This document shows positions 51,235-52,582 of a DNA stretch of 52,582 nucleotides, one piece after another (within the stretch, counting starts at the first letter, position 1; each line of letters opens with the position of its first letter). A program made the position numbers and the translations under genes. The stretch spans positions 1 through 52,582 of the forward strand of contig CAMBRC010000020.1 of NCBI GenBank assembly GCA_945869965.1, in the 5' to 3' direction. Origin of the DNA: Asaia bogorensis (GTDB lineage Bacteria > Pseudomonadota > Alphaproteobacteria > Acetobacterales > Acetobacteraceae). The notes below the pieces were generated by a model, which ran no database searches, had not been told where the DNA came from, and saw nothing but the letters and a program-made list of their open reading frames with translations.

Positions 51235-52488
51235 TTAGCGCATGACGCCGCTGGGTAGAAGCGCGGCGGCAGCGGCGGTGCCGGAGCGGATGGCGCCCTC
51301 GATGGTGGCGGGCAGGCCGGTGGCGGTCCAGTCGCCGGCCAGGACGAGATTGCACAGGCCGGTGCCGGCCGGTGGGCGGCGGCGTTCCTGGGCGGCGGTG
51401 GCGGCGAAGGTGGCGCGGCGCTCCTTGACCACACGCCATGGCGGCATTGGGCCGGGCAGCGCCAGCGCGCGCGCGGTGTCCGCCCAGGTCCGGGCGGCGA
51501 GATCCTCGGTCGGCAGGTCGACCACGCGGTTGGCGGCGCTGGTGGTGGTGGAGACGACGCCCTGCTTGACGAAGACCCATTCGGCCAGGCCGCCGACCAG
51601 CCCGATGAAACCCGCCGGTCCTGGCGTGGCATCAACGCGGAAATGCACGTTCACGATCGCCTCGAACGCGTCTGGCGCCACCAGGCCCGGCAGGAGGGTG
51701 GGCGCGACCCAGGGCGGCACCGCCAGCACCACGGCGTCGCCCGGCGCGATCTCGGCGGGGCCATCGGTGGTCAGCAGCTCCTGGACGGCGCCGGCGTCGA
51801 TGCGCAGACCAGCGACGCGGCGCCCGGCATGCAGCGTCCCGCCGCGCGCCGCGAGCCATGCCAAGGCGGGATCGACGAAGCTTTCCGACAATCCCTCGCG
51901 CGGCACCAGCGGGCGGCAGGCGGCGCCGCCTTGGCCCAGGGTTTCGTCCACCACCGCACCGAGCAGCCGGGCCAGCGCCTCCTCGGGCATGGTATTCAGC
52001 GCGGCGATAGCCAGCGGCTCCAGCAACCGGCGATACAGCGTGCCGGCACCGCCAAGCGTGGCCGCAACGCTCTGGTCGCCGCGCGCCAGCTTCAACTTCA
52101 GCAGCGCGGCGAACTCCGACAGCCGCGTGCCCTTGACCCCGCGCGCGGCGGAGAACACCCACCAGGGAATGCGGCCCAGGTTCGGCGCCACCGTCCAGCG
52201 CTCGCCGGTGGCCAAGTCCATGAACGGGAAGATCGGCATCGCCGGCCCGGTCAGCGTGTCCGAAGCACCGGTCGTGGCCAGGAAATCGAGCGCCGCGCGG
52301 TTGCCGGACAACAGGAGGTGGTTGCCGTTGTCGATCCGGCAGCCGAGCGCGCGGTCGAAATACGAGCGGCAACGACCGCCAGCGACAGGGCTGGATTCGT
52401 AGTGCGTGATGGTGTGGCCCGCCTTGGTTAGTGCGATCGCGGCGGACAGGCCGGCGAGGCCGCTGCCGATGATGTGGGTGTGGGGCAT
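51235..52488 (-). CDS. hpnE: Hydroxysqualene dehydroxylase HpnE
   Basis: A 417-residue FAD-dependent amine-oxidase-fold enzyme. The dinucleotide-binding motif is I-I-G-S-G-L-A-G-L-S (residues 6-15) followed by an E in HYESSPVAGGRCRSYFD; a C-terminal FAD segment is LCNLVLAGDWTATGLPATIE. HpnE removes the hydroxyl from hydroxysqualene to give squalene in the HpnC/D/E route. HpnC and HpnD are expected just upstream, beyond the window. It is the first gene here of the hopanoid unit. Confidence 0.93.
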   Translation of the reverse strand: MPHTHIIGSGLAGLSAAIALTKAGHTITHYESSPVAGGRCRSYFDRALGCRIDNGNHLLLSGNRAALDFLATTGASDTLTGPAMPIFPFMDLATGERWTVAPNLGRIPWWVFSAARGVKGTRLSEFAALLKLKLARGDQSVAATLGGAGTLYRRLLEPLAIAALNTMPEEALARLLGAVVDETLGQGGAACRPLVPREGLSESFVDPALAWLAARGGTLHAGRRVAGLRIDAGAVQELLTTDGPAEIAPGDAVVLAVPPWVAPTLLPGLVAPDAFEAIVNVHFRVDATPGPAGFIGLVGGLAEWVFVKQGVVSTTTSAANRVVDLPTEDLAARTWADTARALALPGPMPPWRVVKERRATFAATAAQERRRPPAGTGLCNLVLAGDWTATGLPATIEGAIRSGTAAAAALLPSGVMR

Positions 52489-52494
52489 GTTAGA

Positions 52495-52582
52495 GAAGCA
52501 AGGCGAGGGCTCTGCCCTCGACCCGCTGGGGCCGGCGGCCCCAGACCCCCATCCATTGAGGGTCCAGGGGGCTCGGCCCCCT
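52495..52582. repeat. G+C-rich repeat, cut by window edge
   Basis: GAGGGCTCTGCCCTC, CCCGCTGGGGCC/GGCCCCAG and CCCCATCCATTGAGGGTCCA: the same family in the same orientation as 28240-28306. It lies directly upstream of hpnE, and the rest is outside the window. Confidence 0.75.

Overview
Organism: a G+C-rich chromosome segment of an alphaproteobacterium, most likely Rhodospirillales/Acetobacteraceae. This is inferred from the hopanoid genes (hpnE, shc, hpnG), the cycM/kdsB/pheA block, the pgsA-moaD-moaE neighbourhood, strong G/C third-position codon use, and a family of G+C-rich palindromic intergenic repeats that recurs through the window.

Layout. 1-700: the 3' end of an insertion sequence that has cut off the end of a papain-like cysteine peptidase gene. 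804-5701: uronate dehydrogenase, amidase, HSL-type hydrolase, pheA, kdsB. 5897-11446: membrane cytochrome c, hisN-like phosphatase, and an ABC importer (yejA, yejB, yejE; no ATPase gene). 11602-15121: a DapA-like aldolase, pgsA, and molybdopterin genes mobB, moaD, moaE with a small lipoprotein. 15250-22235: TPR-glycosyltransferase, IYD-like flavoprotein, membrane protein, MoCF-domain protein, a GNAT-NUDIX fusion, a hypothetical protein and a cupin. 22273-23954: a small foreign-looking island with brnTA toxin-antitoxin and a lone HNH nuclease. 24131-28181: chromate resistance pair, a GNAT with a probable CTG start, and argJ.

28307-35799: a compact 7.5-kb Mu-like transposable element. It has matched ends, a 4-5 bp target duplication, a repressor, MuA/MuB transposition proteins, GemA, Mor, and only two morphogenesis genes (gpI-like protease and gpT-like major capsid protein). 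It sits exactly inside one of the host palindromic repeats, and removing it restores a normal repeat copy. It has no portal, terminase, tail or lysis genes, so it is either a heavily deleted prophage or a Mu-type capsid-carrying satellite. This is the most interesting object in the window.

35933-41826: PpiC/SurA-type foldase, secA, a 2OG-Fe(II) dioxygenase-like protein and an FkbM methyltransferase. 41847-52488: one uninterrupted minus-strand run of nine genes. hpnE-shc-hpnG (hopanoids) are followed by a six-gene complex resembling hydrogenase-4/complex I whose large subunit has lost all [NiFe]-binding cysteines, that is, an energy-converting-hydrogenase-related (Ehr) complex. Two repeat families, one G+C-rich with very long hairpins and one A/T-rich, sit between genes and often act as gene ends. 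No tRNA, rRNA or CRISPR array was seen.
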